Shown here: piece by piece, positions 37,229-46,447 of the stretch
Layout: each line of letters starts with the position of its first letter
Numbering within the stretch: position 1 is the stretch's first letter
Notes under the pieces: generated by a model
The model's input: only the letters and a program-made list of their open reading frames with translations
Told to the model about the DNA's origin: nothing
Database searches by the model: none
NCBI RefSeq assembly: GCF_000483485.1
Contig: NZ_KI519609.1
Coordinates: 748,072 to 812,071 of the forward strand
DNA from: Thiomicrorhabdus chilensis DSM 12352
GTDB taxonomy: Bacteria > Pseudomonadota > Gammaproteobacteria > Thiomicrospirales > Thiomicrospiraceae
Direction: 5' to 3'
DNA length: 64,000 nucleotides
Program-made: the position numbers and the translations under genes

Positions 37229-38088
37229 TTCTAGTCTGTTTTTGTATGCTGTTTTCGAGTGTCGCCAATGCAGCGGAAAGGCACGATAAAGAGACTCATG
37301 ATATCGAAACCCTGCAAGAGCCGATGTATAACCCGTTTATCGAGCGTTATGTAATCGACGAGCTCAAACAGCTGCGGGTGGACATGAATGATCTTCAGGT
37401 TAATTTGACCAAGGAAGTCGTCAACCGTGAACTGGAAGCCACCACCTTGGCGGTGCGTTACGCCACAGATACGGTGACCTATTTCTTTTATTTGATTGCC
37501 GGGGTGAGTTCTATTTTGGTGTTGGTCGGTTGGAACTCAATCCGCGACATCAAGGAAAAAGTTCATAATGTGGCCGATACCAAGGTCAACGAAGTGATTC
37601 TGGAATACGAAAAGCGTCTGGAGCATTTGGAAGATGAATTGAATCGTAAGTCTCGCGGGATCACCAGTGCGCAGAAGCGCATTGCTCAGCATCAGGATAT
37701 CCACAGTCTGTGGCTTAAAGCCGGACAGGAATCCGTGTTGAGCAATCGCATCGCGATTTACGATCAGATTCTGGAGCTGGATCCTGAGAATACCGAAGCC
37801 ATGACCTACAAAGCCGATATTGCGCTTGAAATGGATGAGCCTCAGTGGGCGATTAACTTGTGTAATCAGGCCTTGAATATCGATGCCGAGAACAAGCACG
37901 CCTTTTATCAATTGGCCGGTGCCTATGCCTCCTTAGGGAAGCCGGGCGAGGCGATCGACAACCTCAGAAAGGCGCTGGAAGATTCTGAAGGCTATAAAGA
38001 TCAGGTGAAAAATGATCCGGTGTTCAATTCTTTGCACGATAATGAACATTTTATCGAGTTGATCAATGATGCGCCGCAGGCTGGGTGA
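37216..38088 (+). CDS. TPR-containing membrane protein linked to the ectoine operon
   Basis: A 290-residue protein with a signal peptide (RTLILVCFCMLFSSVANA), a periplasmic segment, one membrane helix near residues 93-112 (TYFFYLIAGVSSILVLVGW), a charged coiled coil (about 115-155) and TPR repeats from about residue 170 to 255 (AIYDQILELDPENTEAMTYKADIAL, AINLCNQALNIDAENKHAFYQLAGAYASLGKPGEAIDNL). The start overlaps the end of ask by 13 bp, so it is probably cotranslated. A function in osmotic response is only suggested by position. Confidence 0.75.
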   Translation: MRTLILVCFCMLFSSVANAAERHDKETHDIETLQEPMYNPFIERYVIDELKQLRVDMNDLQVNLTKEVVNRELEATTLAVRYATDTVTYFFYLIAGVSSILVLVGWNSIRDIKEKVHNVADTKVNEVILEYEKRLEHLEDELNRKSRGITSAQKRIAQHQDIHSLWLKAGQESVLSNRIAIYDQILELDPENTEAMTYKADIALEMDEPQWAINLCNQALNIDAENKHAFYQLAGAYASLGKPGEAIDNLRKALEDSEGYKDQVKNDPVFNSLHDNEHFIELINDAPQAG

Positions 38089-38142
38089 GTCATCTTTTCA
38101 TCTTGATTGAGTCTTCGCATCCGCTCAGTTTGTCGAACTTAT

Positions 38143-38183
38143 AAAAAAGCCGCCGGCGAAATTATTTCGCCAGCGGCTTTTTT
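38143..38183. terminator. Bidirectional terminator between the TPR and DsrE-like genes
   Basis: GCCGCCGGCGAAA and TTTCGCCAGCGGC pair with one mismatch around a short loop; A-run on the left and T-run on the right. Confidence 0.9.
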
Positions 38184-38203
38184 CGTTAAAGGCGGAAGGT
38201 GAT

Positions 38204-38710
38204 TTACCAGACCAGCAGTTTATAACCTTCTTCCTGAAGTTCCATTAAGGCCGCTGCTCCCACTTCTGCGTATTCGGCAAACGGACGCATGTCGGAGTGT
38301 GACCAATGGATGGTATTCATGGTATTGCCGCAGGCAACCCAGCGAACCTTATAATCTTTGGCAAAGCTCTCAATCCGTGCGTAAGTCAATTCCTCAACCT
38401 CACGTTTGGGCTCTTTAGCCAAAGCGTGCAGCCCTGGGCCAATGGCCACCACCGCAATGTCGACATTGTCGCCATAGCGTTTGATCATCGCCTGGATTGA
38501 GTTCAAAATACTGTGTTGATAGGCTGGATCCGCCTTGTTCCACATATAGACCGCTTTGTGCTCAGCTGGGTCTCCTGGAAAGCGGTCGCTGGGTGGGTCT
38601 TGCAGTTCGATAACAGGTTTAAGCTGAAAGGTATTTTGAGCTTCAGCCGCCATAGTGATGCCGCTGAGAGAGGCCAGTCCAAGCAGACAGGCACCGATAA
38701 AAAGTCGCAT
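38204..38710 (-). CDS. Periplasmic DsrE/DsrF-like family protein
   Basis: A 168-residue precursor with signal peptide (LFIGACLLGLASLSGITMA). The mature part has the DsrE-like fold pattern: a strand with VDIAVVAIGPGLHAL after a helix, and a late cysteine in VRWVACGNTM, followed by GAAALMELQEEGYKLLVW. Such secreted DsrE-like proteins are frequent in sulfur-oxidising bacteria; cytoplasmic relatives pass sulfur via a cysteine. Whether this one does so is unknown. It is a single gene with its own terminator. Confidence 0.78.
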   Translation of the reverse strand: MRLFIGACLLGLASLSGITMAAEAQNTFQLKPVIELQDPPSDRFPGDPAEHKAVYMWNKADPAYQHSILNSIQAMIKRYGDNVDIAVVAIGPGLHALAKEPKREVEELTYARIESFAKDYKVRWVACGNTMNTIHWSHSDMRPFAEYAEVGAAALMELQEEGYKLLVW

Positions 38711-38835
38711 TTTAAACTCCTAAAAACGAATCATGGAATCGGTTTCATTATACGTTTATTCGGAATAAAATGTTTTGTGCTGTTTATAGAAAAGTTTTAT
38801 ACTCTGGCGGTTTAGGGTTACTTCAGGAGAGAGAA

Positions 38836-39135
38836 ATGTTGTTACAGCCACAAATAGAAGCAGCGATTCAAAAGCACTTCAGTGTGTTTTTTATGGAGTT
38901 GCTCAACGAGAGCCACATGCATGCCGGACCAGCGGCCGAATCTCATTTCAAGCTGACGTTGGTTTCTGATGACTTCAACGGGCTTAGTCAGGTCAAACGA
39001 CAACAGGCGGTCTATCGAGTCCTTAAAGAGTTGATGCCTCAGTTTCATGCTTTGGCATTACACACCTACAGCCTTGAAGAGTGGGAACAGGTGCAGAAAG
39101 CACCCACCTCACCGCGCTGCACCGGTGGACATTAA
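38836..39135 (+). CDS. BolA family protein
   Basis: A 99-residue BolA-like protein with the class II KH-like fold: QPQIEAAIQKHFSVFFMELLNESHMHAGPAAESHFKLTLVSDDF and the helix-turn region GLSQVKRQQAVYRVLKELM. The histidines in SHMHAG and ALALHTYSLEEW are the usual metal or cluster ligands with monothiol glutaredoxins. AGGAGAG at about 6 bp decides the start at 38836. Single gene. Confidence 0.9.
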   Translation: MLLQPQIEAAIQKHFSVFFMELLNESHMHAGPAAESHFKLTLVSDDFNGLSQVKRQQAVYRVLKELMPQFHALALHTYSLEEWEQVQKAPTSPRCTGGH

Positions 39136-39179
39136 GGATAAATAACTCAACAAAAGCGGCAAGGCCGTGCGCTCAGGCT

Positions 39180-39740
39180 TTAAAACTCGTATTCATCCTG
39201 TGGTGCGAGTTCAGGGTGATTCAGATGCCAGATTTTGGTGAACTTTTCCGTTTCCAGCTTCCTCTGCAAAAGCAAAATCGCCTGAATGTATTGGTCAATA
39301 TACATATAACGTCCCTTTGGTAGGGATTGCCACAGATGACGATATTTGACCGGTAAAAAATGCTTAAAGTGGGGCAGTAGGCCATAATCGCCTTCGGTTG
39401 CGGCAATGCGCTGCATGACCAGTTTGCGTGCTTTGAGGCGATATTGCTGGTCATACTGGTCGAGAATTTTGGCAATGAAATAGACCAGGCCTGCCGAAAA
39501 TAAAAAACTGGCGATGAAATAGTCGAATACAAACGTTCCGATCAAGGTCAGCACCACCAATAAAATGGCGCTGACCGGAATGGTGAGGATTGAGATCCAC
39601 TGTTTATTGCCTTTAAGCTGGTTCGCCACTTCGGAAATGTTAAATTGTTGGATGTCCACAGCGTGCAAGCGTTCCAGCATCTCCTCGGCTGTCGGGTGGG
39701 CCGGGGTTTCAAGTGTTTCATTATCGGTTTCTGTCGCCAT
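39180..39740 (-). CDS. Unknown membrane protein downstream of apaH
   Basis: A 186-residue protein I do not recognise. It has an acidic N-terminus, two adjacent hydrophobic helices at about 50-92 (WISILTIPVSAILLVVLTLIGTF and YFIASFLFSAGLVYFIAKIL), and a soluble basic C-terminal part. It starts three bases after the apaH stop, so it is the last gene of the lptD operon. One CAGGCCTG copy lies at 39486. Confidence 0.7.
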   Translation of the reverse strand: MATETDNETLETPAHPTAEEMLERLHAVDIQQFNISEVANQLKGNKQWISILTIPVSAILLVVLTLIGTFVFDYFIASFLFSAGLVYFIAKILDQYDQQYRLKARKLVMQRIAATEGDYGLLPHFKHFLPVKYRHLWQSLPKGRYMYIDQYIQAILLLQRKLETEKFTKIWHLNHPELAPQDEYEF

Positions 39741-39743
39741 AGG

Positions 39744-40601
39744 TTATTTTTTCTTCGTTTTTTTATCTTTGGGTTTGCTGTTCTGAGGACAGGCTAGCGT
39801 GTGTCTCTGTTTGCTTTCCAAACAGTAAGCAGTAAGCTTGCCACCCCATAAGCATCCGGTGTCGGTGGCGTGAATGTGATAGGCATCCACTGCCCCCAAA
39901 GTGGACCAGTGTCCAAAAAATATCTCGTGGGTCTTGTTTTTACGGCCCGGAAAGACAAACCACGGCTCAAAAGGGGCAGTGGCTTTGCCCGGTGCGGATT
40001 TGAGATGGAATTCCAGTTTGCCGTTGGCATCGCAGTAGCGCATGCGCGCAAAGGCATTGACGATATAACGCAAGCGCTCCCAGCCACGCAGGCTGTCTTG
40101 CCATTCATCCGGTTCGCTGCCAAAGAGGTGTTCACAGACAAACGTCTGCCAGTCGGCAGACTGCAGTTGAACTTCGACCTCTTTCGCGAGTGCTCTGGCT
40201 TGTGTAATCTCCCATTGTGGCGGGATGCCGGCGTGCACCATTACCGCCTCATAGACTGGATGGCACACTATCAAAGGTTGCCGGCGCAGCCAATCGATTA
40301 ATTCGTCGGCATCTTCAGCCTCAAGAATCGGGGTCAGCGTATCGGATTTGGATTGGAATCGTTTCAAACCGGAGTAGGCCGCCAACAGATGGATGTCGTG
40401 GTTGCCGAGTACCATTTGGGCTTTGCCCTGTTGTTGCAATTCTTTCACAAAACGCAGGCATTCCAATGACTTTGGCCCACGATTGACGATATCGCCGACA
40501 AACCAGAGTTGGTCTTCATTTTCTTGATATCGAATCTCTTGCAGCAGTAACTGAAGTTCGTCGAAACAGCCTTGTAAATCACCGATTATGTAAGTAGCCA
40601 T
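39744..40601 (-). CDS. apaH: Symmetrical bis(5'-nucleosyl)-tetraphosphatase ApaH
   Basis: Cleaves Ap4A to two ADP and removes Np4 caps from RNA in E. coli. The 285-residue metallophosphatase has GDLQGCFDEL, GDIVNRGPKSLE, VLGNHDIHLLA and the late histidine motif HVYEAVMVHAG-like stretch at VCHPVYEAVMVHAGIPP. It ends in a lysine-rich tail (KDKKTKKK). The apaG gene usually found between rsmA and apaH is absent. Confidence 0.94.
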   Translation of the reverse strand: MATYIIGDLQGCFDELQLLLQEIRYQENEDQLWFVGDIVNRGPKSLECLRFVKELQQQGKAQMVLGNHDIHLLAAYSGLKRFQSKSDTLTPILEAEDADELIDWLRRQPLIVCHPVYEAVMVHAGIPPQWEITQARALAKEVEVQLQSADWQTFVCEHLFGSEPDEWQDSLRGWERLRYIVNAFARMRYCDANGKLEFHLKSAPGKATAPFEPWFVFPGRKNKTHEIFFGHWSTLGAVDAYHIHATDTGCLWGGKLTAYCLESKQRHTLACPQNSKPKDKKTKKK

Positions 40602-40668
40602 CCGTTTAGAATCCTATTGCTGGCTTGGGCGGATTTGAAAGGCATGAACGATTATCATAGGGCATCCC

Positions 40669-41478
40669 TTATGCTTCACTGTGCATGGATTGGTTTTGAT
40701 GGTATAGGTTAGCAAGTTTGACGAATTGTTCAACCGTCAGGTTTTCGGCGCGCACGCTGGGTTCAATGCAGCAGGCTTCAATCTGCTCCGCATCCAGCAA
40801 GCCCTTGAGGGTATTGCGCAAGGTTTTGCGTTTTTGGCTGAAGGCCTGTTTGACCAGTTTGGCAAACGCCTGTTCATTGTCCGCCACAAAAGGTTTGTTT
40901 TGGTAAGGTAGCAGACGCACAATCGCCGAATCGACCTTGGGCGGCGGGGTGAAGTTCTCAGGCCCGACGGTAAACAGGTATTCGGTTTCACAAGCGTATT
41001 GCAGCATGACGCTCAAACGCCCGTAAGCCTTGATGCCCGGTTGTGCGGTAATGCGATCCACCACCTCTTTTTGCAGCATGAAGTGCATGTCGCGGATGTG
41101 CTCGGCATACTCCAGAAGATGGAATAGCAACGGGCTGGAGATATTGTAGGGCAGGTTGCCGACTACGCGCAGGGTCTGTTTTTCCGGCGTGAGCAGGCTG
41201 GCGTAATCGAATGCCAAGGCATCGGTATGATGCAGGTTAAAAGCCGGGTTGGAACCGAAGCGACGTGACAGAGGTTCGATCAGGTCGGAATCGATTTCGA
41301 TGATGTCCATATGGTTGACCACTTCCAGCAGAGGTTCTGTCAAGGCGGCTTCTCCCGGACCGATTTCCACGATGAAGTCATCCGGCTTGGGACGGATGGA
41401 GGCGACAATTTGCTGAATCACCCTGGGGTTATTCAAGAAATTCTGTCCAAACTGCTTTTTATGTTTGTGTCCTGCCAT
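40669..41478 (-). CDS. rsmA: 16S rRNA dimethyladenosine transferase RsmA
   Basis: Dimethylates A1518 and A1519 of 16S rRNA. The 269-residue protein has KKQFGQNFLNNPRVIQQI, the SAM motif VEIGPGEAALTEPLL, the catalytic NLPYNISSPLLFHLL (NLPY) and TPPPKVDSAIVRL. Order pdxA-rsmA-apaH matches E. coli. Confidence 0.96.
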   Translation of the reverse strand: MAGHKHKKQFGQNFLNNPRVIQQIVASIRPKPDDFIVEIGPGEAALTEPLLEVVNHMDIIEIDSDLIEPLSRRFGSNPAFNLHHTDALAFDYASLLTPEKQTLRVVGNLPYNISSPLLFHLLEYAEHIRDMHFMLQKEVVDRITAQPGIKAYGRLSVMLQYACETEYLFTVGPENFTPPPKVDSAIVRLLPYQNKPFVADNEQAFAKLVKQAFSQKRKTLRNTLKGLLDAEQIEACCIEPSVRAENLTVEQFVKLANLYHQNQSMHSEA

Positions 41479-41508
41479 GGTATTTCCTTGTGTCAGATCG
41501 CGAGTGTG

Positions 41509-42504
41509 TCACATTTTCTGAGTATGTGTCGGAGCCTGAATCATTTCCAGTGCCACTTCAATTGCATAACGGAAGCTGCGGTCATCGGCTTTGCCGCTGC
41601 CTGCCAAATCCAGTGCGGTGCCATGGTCTACCGAGGTGCGCACAAAGGGCAATCCCAAGGTGATATTGACCGCATTGCCAAAGCCCATGTGTTTAAGAAC
41701 CGGCAGTCCCTGATCGTGGTACATCGCCACCACCGCATCGGCCTGTTGCAGATATTTTGGAGTAAACAGGGTGTCGGCAGGCAAAGGGCCGACCAGATCC
41801 ATCTTGGGTTTAAGCTGGTTCATGACCGGCTCAATCACATCGATCTCTTCTCGACCCATATGACCGTCTTCACCGGCATGCGGGTTCAGGCCGGCCACCA
41901 AGATCTTGGGATCGGCAATGCCGAATTGTTGTACCAGCGCCTGATGGGTGATGCTGAATATTTCGTTCAGCAGCTTCTGGGTGATGGCTCGGGGAACCTC
42001 AGACAAAGGCAGGTGGGTGGTCGCCAACGCCACTCTCAACCCGGGAGTCGCCAGCATCATCACCACGCGATCGGTGTGACTGTCTTCGGCGAGCAGTTCG
42101 GTATGGCCGCTGAAAGGCAGTCCCGCTTCATTGATGATGCCTTTATGAACCGGGCCGGTCACCATAGCGGCGAATTCACGATTCATGCACCCCTGAATGG
42201 CGCGTTTGAGCATGGCCACGACCGACATCGCATTGGCCGCATTGAGTTCGCCCGGAACCACGGCTTCATGGACTGGAATCGATTCCAAGGTAAGTTCTCC
42301 GGCACGGCTTGGTTTGGGTGTATGATCCGGGGAATAGGCTATGATCTTCACCTTCAAACCCAGTTGGTCTGCCCGTTGGCGGATGACATCTTCATCTCCG
42401 AGCACAACGAGTTCGACCGGCCAGTCCGACTGGGCCAGTTGCAATACCAAATCCGGGCCGATTCCGGCCGGTTCGCCAGAGGTAATTACCAATCTTGCGG
42501 TCAT
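41509..42504 (-). CDS. pdxA: 4-hydroxythreonine-4-phosphate dehydrogenase PdxA
   Basis: Oxidises 4-phosphohydroxy-threonine in pyridoxal phosphate synthesis. The 331-residue protein shows [37 protein letters not shown], the metal histidine in [13 protein letters not shown], and [39 protein letters not shown]. The start at 42504 follows AGGAAA; the open frame continues 28 codons upstream into the intergenic palindrome. Confidence 0.95.
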   Translation of the reverse strand: MTARLVITSGEPAGIGPDLVLQLAQSDWPVELVVLGDEDVIRQRADQLGLKVKIIAYSPDHTPKPSRAGELTLESIPVHEAVVPGELNAANAMSVVAMLKRAIQGCMNREFAAMVTGPVHKGIINEAGLPFSGHTELLAEDSHTDRVVMMLATPGLRVALATTHLPLSEVPRAITQKLLNEIFSITHQALVQQFGIADPKILVAGLNPHAGEDGHMGREEIDVIEPVMNQLKPKMDLVGPLPADTLFTPKYLQQADAVVAMYHDQGLPVLKHMGFGNAVNITLGLPFVRTSVDHGTALDLAGSGKADDRSFRYAIEVALEMIQAPTHTQKM

Positions 42505-42574
42505 AAAGTTTCCTAACAGTGTTTTTGGGGGCGCTACCGAGTTTGAAGCAGGATTCGTCCGGCTTGAAAATCGG

Positions 42575-42582
42575 CAGGCCTG
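42575..42582. repeat. CAGGCCTG copy between surA and pdxA
   Basis: Within CGGCAGGCCTGGTGC in the 138-bp surA-pdxA gap. Confidence 0.85.
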
Positions 42583-42642
42583 GTGCAATGTCCAAGGACG
42601 GGCTTGCCCGCTACCTCAGACAATGTGGGTCAGGCCAGGGCG

Positions 42643-43932
42643 TTAAAGGCGGATATCGACAAAGGCTTCATCACGCAAGCGCCGCAACCAGATGTCAAAG
42701 GTTTCATTGGCTTTACGCATACGAATCGCCTGGATCGCCTGCTGCTGTTCATTGGCCTTGTTGATATCGAAATTGCGCACCTCTTCCAAAAAGAACAGCA
42801 CCCAACCCTGTTCACTGGCGATCGGCTCGGCAATCTGATTGGGAGCCAGTTCCAGCAAACTCTGTTTTAGGCCAAACGGTAACTCTTCAAGGGTTTTCCA
42901 GCCCAGGTCGCTGTTTTGGTTGACTTCGGCCGGAATGTCGGCGAAACGTGTGGCGAGTTGTTTGAATTCATCAAGGCTGCGGGTGTCGGCGACAATCTGT
43001 TGGATGTCCATCGGCACTTCGCTCTGTTGGGTTGCATTGTCACTCAAGATAATGAAACGGTGTAAATGATATTGGGTCACCAGTTGTCGGTTGGCATCGC
43101 GCTCTTCAACCAGTTTGATCAGGTGAAAACCGCTTGGGCTGCTGATGACCGGGCTGACCTGGCCCGGTTCGAGTCCGTCCAGCGCGTCGGCAAAAAAGGT
43201 TGGAATCTGCGACTGCTTCAACCAGCCCAAGTCTCCGCCGGTCAGCGCCTTGCTGCCTTTAGAGTAACGTACCGCCAATTGACTGAAAGATTCGCCGCTA
43301 TTCAGGCGCTGCGCCAAGTCGTTTATCTGTTCTTTGGCTTCCAGTCGCTGCGTTTCGGTAGCGGATTCCGGCAGGGTGATGAGGATGTGGCGCAGGCGGT
43401 ATTCAAAACGACTGCTGTCCAGGCGGCTGCGTTGCAGATAGTTGTTGATCTCTTCTTCAGTCACCAGCGTACGGCTGATCACCTCTTGCTGACGCAGTTT
43501 CTGAATCAATAGTTTCTGCTGGATTTTGTTGCGTAATGTGACAAATCCGTTAGGCATTTCCGCATTCAGGCGGTTGCGTAATGTCAGCAATGACATCTTG
43601 TTCTGGGTGGCGATCTGGATCAGCTGTTCGTTGATCTCCTCATCCGATACCTTTAACCCCAGCTGTTGGGCACGTTGTTTTTGCAAGATTTCCAAAATTA
43701 TGTTGTCGAGCACTTTGCTCTGCAGCTCTTGCAGATTATTCACCGGAATATTCTGGCTCATTAATTCTTGGGCGGTCTCACGGGTCCGTGTTTCCAGTTC
43801 ACTTTGCAGGACGATCTGTTCATTGACCACCGCCACCACTCTGTCCAGAAGACGGTCGGCCTGGCTGGGCGAAGAGAAGGCAATCAGCCAAACCAGCAAA
43901 GTGAAAATCAGTGTGTTCGAAACCTTTGTCAT
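42643..43932 (-). CDS. surA: Periplasmic chaperone / peptidyl-prolyl isomerase SurA
   Basis: SurA escorts outer-membrane proteins, LptD among them. The 429-residue precursor has a signal peptide ending SSPSQA, the N-terminal chaperone domain (DRVVAVVNEQIVLQSELETR), and two parvulin domains (about 170-270, YRLRHILITLPESA ... GGDLGWLKQSQIP; and about 280-385 with DLGWKTLEELP). Directly downstream of lptD. Confidence 0.95.
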   Translation of the reverse strand: MTKVSNTLIFTLLVWLIAFSSPSQADRLLDRVVAVVNEQIVLQSELETRTRETAQELMSQNIPVNNLQELQSKVLDNIILEILQKQRAQQLGLKVSDEEINEQLIQIATQNKMSLLTLRNRLNAEMPNGFVTLRNKIQQKLLIQKLRQQEVISRTLVTEEEINNYLQRSRLDSSRFEYRLRHILITLPESATETQRLEAKEQINDLAQRLNSGESFSQLAVRYSKGSKALTGGDLGWLKQSQIPTFFADALDGLEPGQVSPVISSPSGFHLIKLVEERDANRQLVTQYHLHRFIILSDNATQQSEVPMDIQQIVADTRSLDEFKQLATRFADIPAEVNQNSDLGWKTLEELPFGLKQSLLELAPNQIAEPIASEQGWVLFFLEEVRNFDINKANEQQQAIQAIRMRKANETFDIWLRRLRDEAFVDIRL

Positions 43933-43984
43933 TATGAGACCTATTCTATGTTTGAAAGCGATTTTTTAAAAAGTGGGGTACCCG

Positions 43985-46405
43985 TTAAAAATTCAGCTTG
44001 TTATCCAAGTATTGTTTAAATGAAGAGCCGGTTGTGCTCAAGCCTTTAAATTCAATGAAGAACTGAACGCTGTAATTATACAGACCATTTTCCAATTGTG
44101 TTTCCTCTACCGAGAATTCTGTTGCCCAGCAGCAATCATCATAACGCAGGGCGTGCTGCACTTCATTGCGAACTTCATTGGTGAAATCGTAGTTCCAATA
44201 GGTGCCGACTTCCCAGCGCGGTGACAGCCTGAAGGTGGCACCTGCCGACAGTGTCGCCTTGGCGTCCGGCAAATTGTTGTTGTATAAGGTGTGGTTCAGC
44301 AACAGTTTATTGTCTTCGCTTAGCTTCCAACGCAGTCGGCTGTTGGCGTTGACCAATTCGGTATCCTCCTTCGAGAACTGGCTGGTGGAATAGAAATACA
44401 CATCCGGAGTGGTGAGTCCCAGCTTCATGAAATAGTCGGACTGTTCGGCGGTATCGGGTTCCGTTCCGGTCAGGCTGACCTGGCGGTCTTCAAGGTAAAA
44501 AATCTGCCCGATTCCGGCTTCCAGAAAAGGAGCCCCGGCTTGCGTCAGTATCTTGCTGGTCAAGGCGGCCGAAACCTGAGTGGTGTCGCCTATGCGGTCA
44601 TAGCCGGAGAAACGGTTGCTACTGAACAGGTTGGAAAAGTGCAAACTTTTGTTGGTGGTGTCAAACAGCGGCACAAAAGCCTGGTTGACATAGGGCACAT
44701 GCAGGTATTGCAGTTCGGGTTCCAAAGTCTGGATGAACGTTTGTTCCCCAAGGTTGAAATTGCGTTCAAACACCAACCCGCCGTTCAGCGCATATTGCAT
44801 CACCGTGTACTCGAAGTTGTCCTTGCCAGTGGTGTTATTGCCGTTGTCGTGCATCGCATAATTGAGGTGGTTGGCGGCCACGCTGGCCTTGAGGTGGCCA
44901 TATGACTGGTTAATGGCATAACTCAGCTCGGGGACCAAGCGGGTACGTAAGGCTTCGGGTTTGCTGTGGTTGCTTAAAGGCACATCAAATTCGGTGGCCT
45001 CGGTACTGAGGTCAAAACGCAGGTCGCCAAACGATTCATTGTATAACAGACCGATTTCCGGGCGTTTCTCATAGTTGACCGGCGCGTCGCGCAACCGCAG
45101 GTAGCTGTACAGCTGGGCATAGGCCTGTAAGTTTTCTTGACGGTAGTTGAGTCGCGCATAGCGCGGCGTGCTGGTGACGGTTCTGTAGCCGTTCTCCACC
45201 GGGATGTCGGCGAAAAAGTTCTCGTCTGACGTCTCGTGCCAGAGAATGTTACTGCTGAAGCCGTGCCCCCAGTTCTGGCTGGCCAGGAGTTTGGCGCGCC
45301 AGCGCTGTTCGATGGTGTCGCCATAGACCACCTCGTTGCCGTCCAGATAAGCTAATCCGTCCTTTGCGGTCTGTGCATCGTTGAGCGCCGTCAGCGTCAG
45401 TTCGGCCTGGTGGCGCACGTTCCCGCTTTTTTCCATATAACGGAATTCATTTTCCAGAACCGGCCCGCGGTTTTGCATATACATGACGGTCAGAGTGTCG
45501 TCGTAATTGGGGGCGAGATTGAAATAATAAGGCAGCTTGACGTAAAAGCGATTGGTGTCATCGGTGATGGATTTGTAACTGCCGTATTCGGGAATCAGTA
45601 GGCCTGTGGCGCGGTCGTCAAGCGGGAAATCGAAGTAGGGGGTGTAAAAAACCGGCACATCGTGAAAAAACAGGACGGTGTTTTTGCCATAGACCCGGCG
45701 GGTCTGGTTGTTGATTTCCAGGTTTTCAAACTCCAGTTCCCAGGCGACCTGGTCGCTTTTGGCTTCTCCTGAAGCCGGAACCGTTCCCTTGCTTAAGTTT
45801 TGAATCGGGCAGGTGGTGAAGGTCGCTTGTTGCAGGATGGCGATTTCTTGCTGTTTGTCCAAGTCGATGGTTCTGGCATGCCCATGTGCTCGGCTCGGCT
45901 TCATCTGGTAACGGGTTTGAATGAGCTGGGCGGTTTTCTGTTGGTCATCAAAGCTTGCTTGGTCGGCGGTGATGATCAGGTCTTCGCGATGAAATTCAAC
46001 TTGCCCGAATATTTGCGCTCTCTGGCGGAGTTTTTCATAGAGGATTTCATCGCCCAAGACCACCAGTCCGGGTTGTTTGATGAATGCAGACCCGCTTAAT
46101 TGATACACGTCGGCTTGCGGTTGGGTCAGTGAATCGGCCTCCAGATCGGTGGGTTGCTCCGAATCGGATTCCGGCGGCACGCTTTGCGGCGATGTAATCC
46201 ATTGCGGTTGGCAATTCAGCAATTCGGCCGCATGAACCATGTTGGCAGACATAAGCCAGCCGGAAATGACCAGGCCTGCTAAAATGGCAAGTGGGCTCTC
46301 TGCGCGCCGGATTGCATGGCGAAATCGGCTTTTTGGCGAAGCGCTGAGTGGCCGAAAACAGGGCTGTGGGCGGTGAATCAAGTTTGACATCAAGCAGAGA
46401 ATCAT
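43985..46405 (-). CDS. lptD: LPS-assembly protein LptD
   Basis: Outer-membrane barrel that inserts LPS together with LptE. At 806 residues it has the OstA/LptA-like domain (AFIKQPGLVVLGDEILYEKLRQRAQIFGQVEF), the barrel core motif DVPVFYTPYFDFPLDDRATGLLIPEYG, and cysteines for the rearranging disulfides: LNCQPQ, TTCPIQ and the CC pair in YDDCCWATE. The N-terminus is long and arginine-rich before the hydrophobic part, so the true start may be later than 46405 (for example 46390). One CAGGCCTG copy lies at 46271. Divergent from amgK, with only 42 bp between. Confidence 0.94.
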   Translation of the reverse strand: MILCLMSNLIHRPQPCFRPLSASPKSRFRHAIRRAESPLAILAGLVISGWLMSANMVHAAELLNCQPQWITSPQSVPPESDSEQPTDLEADSLTQPQADVYQLSGSAFIKQPGLVVLGDEILYEKLRQRAQIFGQVEFHREDLIITADQASFDDQQKTAQLIQTRYQMKPSRAHGHARTIDLDKQQEIAILQQATFTTCPIQNLSKGTVPASGEAKSDQVAWELEFENLEINNQTRRVYGKNTVLFFHDVPVFYTPYFDFPLDDRATGLLIPEYGSYKSITDDTNRFYVKLPYYFNLAPNYDDTLTVMYMQNRGPVLENEFRYMEKSGNVRHQAELTLTALNDAQTAKDGLAYLDGNEVVYGDTIEQRWRAKLLASQNWGHGFSSNILWHETSDENFFADIPVENGYRTVTSTPRYARLNYRQENLQAYAQLYSYLRLRDAPVNYEKRPEIGLLYNESFGDLRFDLSTEATEFDVPLSNHSKPEALRTRLVPELSYAINQSYGHLKASVAANHLNYAMHDNGNNTTGKDNFEYTVMQYALNGGLVFERNFNLGEQTFIQTLEPELQYLHVPYVNQAFVPLFDTTNKSLHFSNLFSSNRFSGYDRIGDTTQVSAALTSKILTQAGAPFLEAGIGQIFYLEDRQVSLTGTEPDTAEQSDYFMKLGLTTPDVYFYSTSQFSKEDTELVNANSRLRWKLSEDNKLLLNHTLYNNNLPDAKATLSAGATFRLSPRWEVGTYWNYDFTNEVRNEVQHALRYDDCCWATEFSVEETQLENGLYNYSVQFFIEFKGLSTTGSSFKQYLDNKLNF

Positions 46406-46447
46406 TAATTATTCGTAAATTGTTTATTTTAACCGAGTATTTCCTCT

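Noticed and set aside
41311-42516. 401-codon open frame on the plus strand opposite rsmA and pdxA
   Set aside because: It lies fully antisense to two well-recognised genes, has a low-complexity histidine/glutamine-rich translation and no family features; a codon-bias shadow.
42575-42640. Riboswitch in the surA-pdxA spacer
   Set aside because: The spacer has the palindrome and short repeats but no recognisable conserved aptamer pattern.
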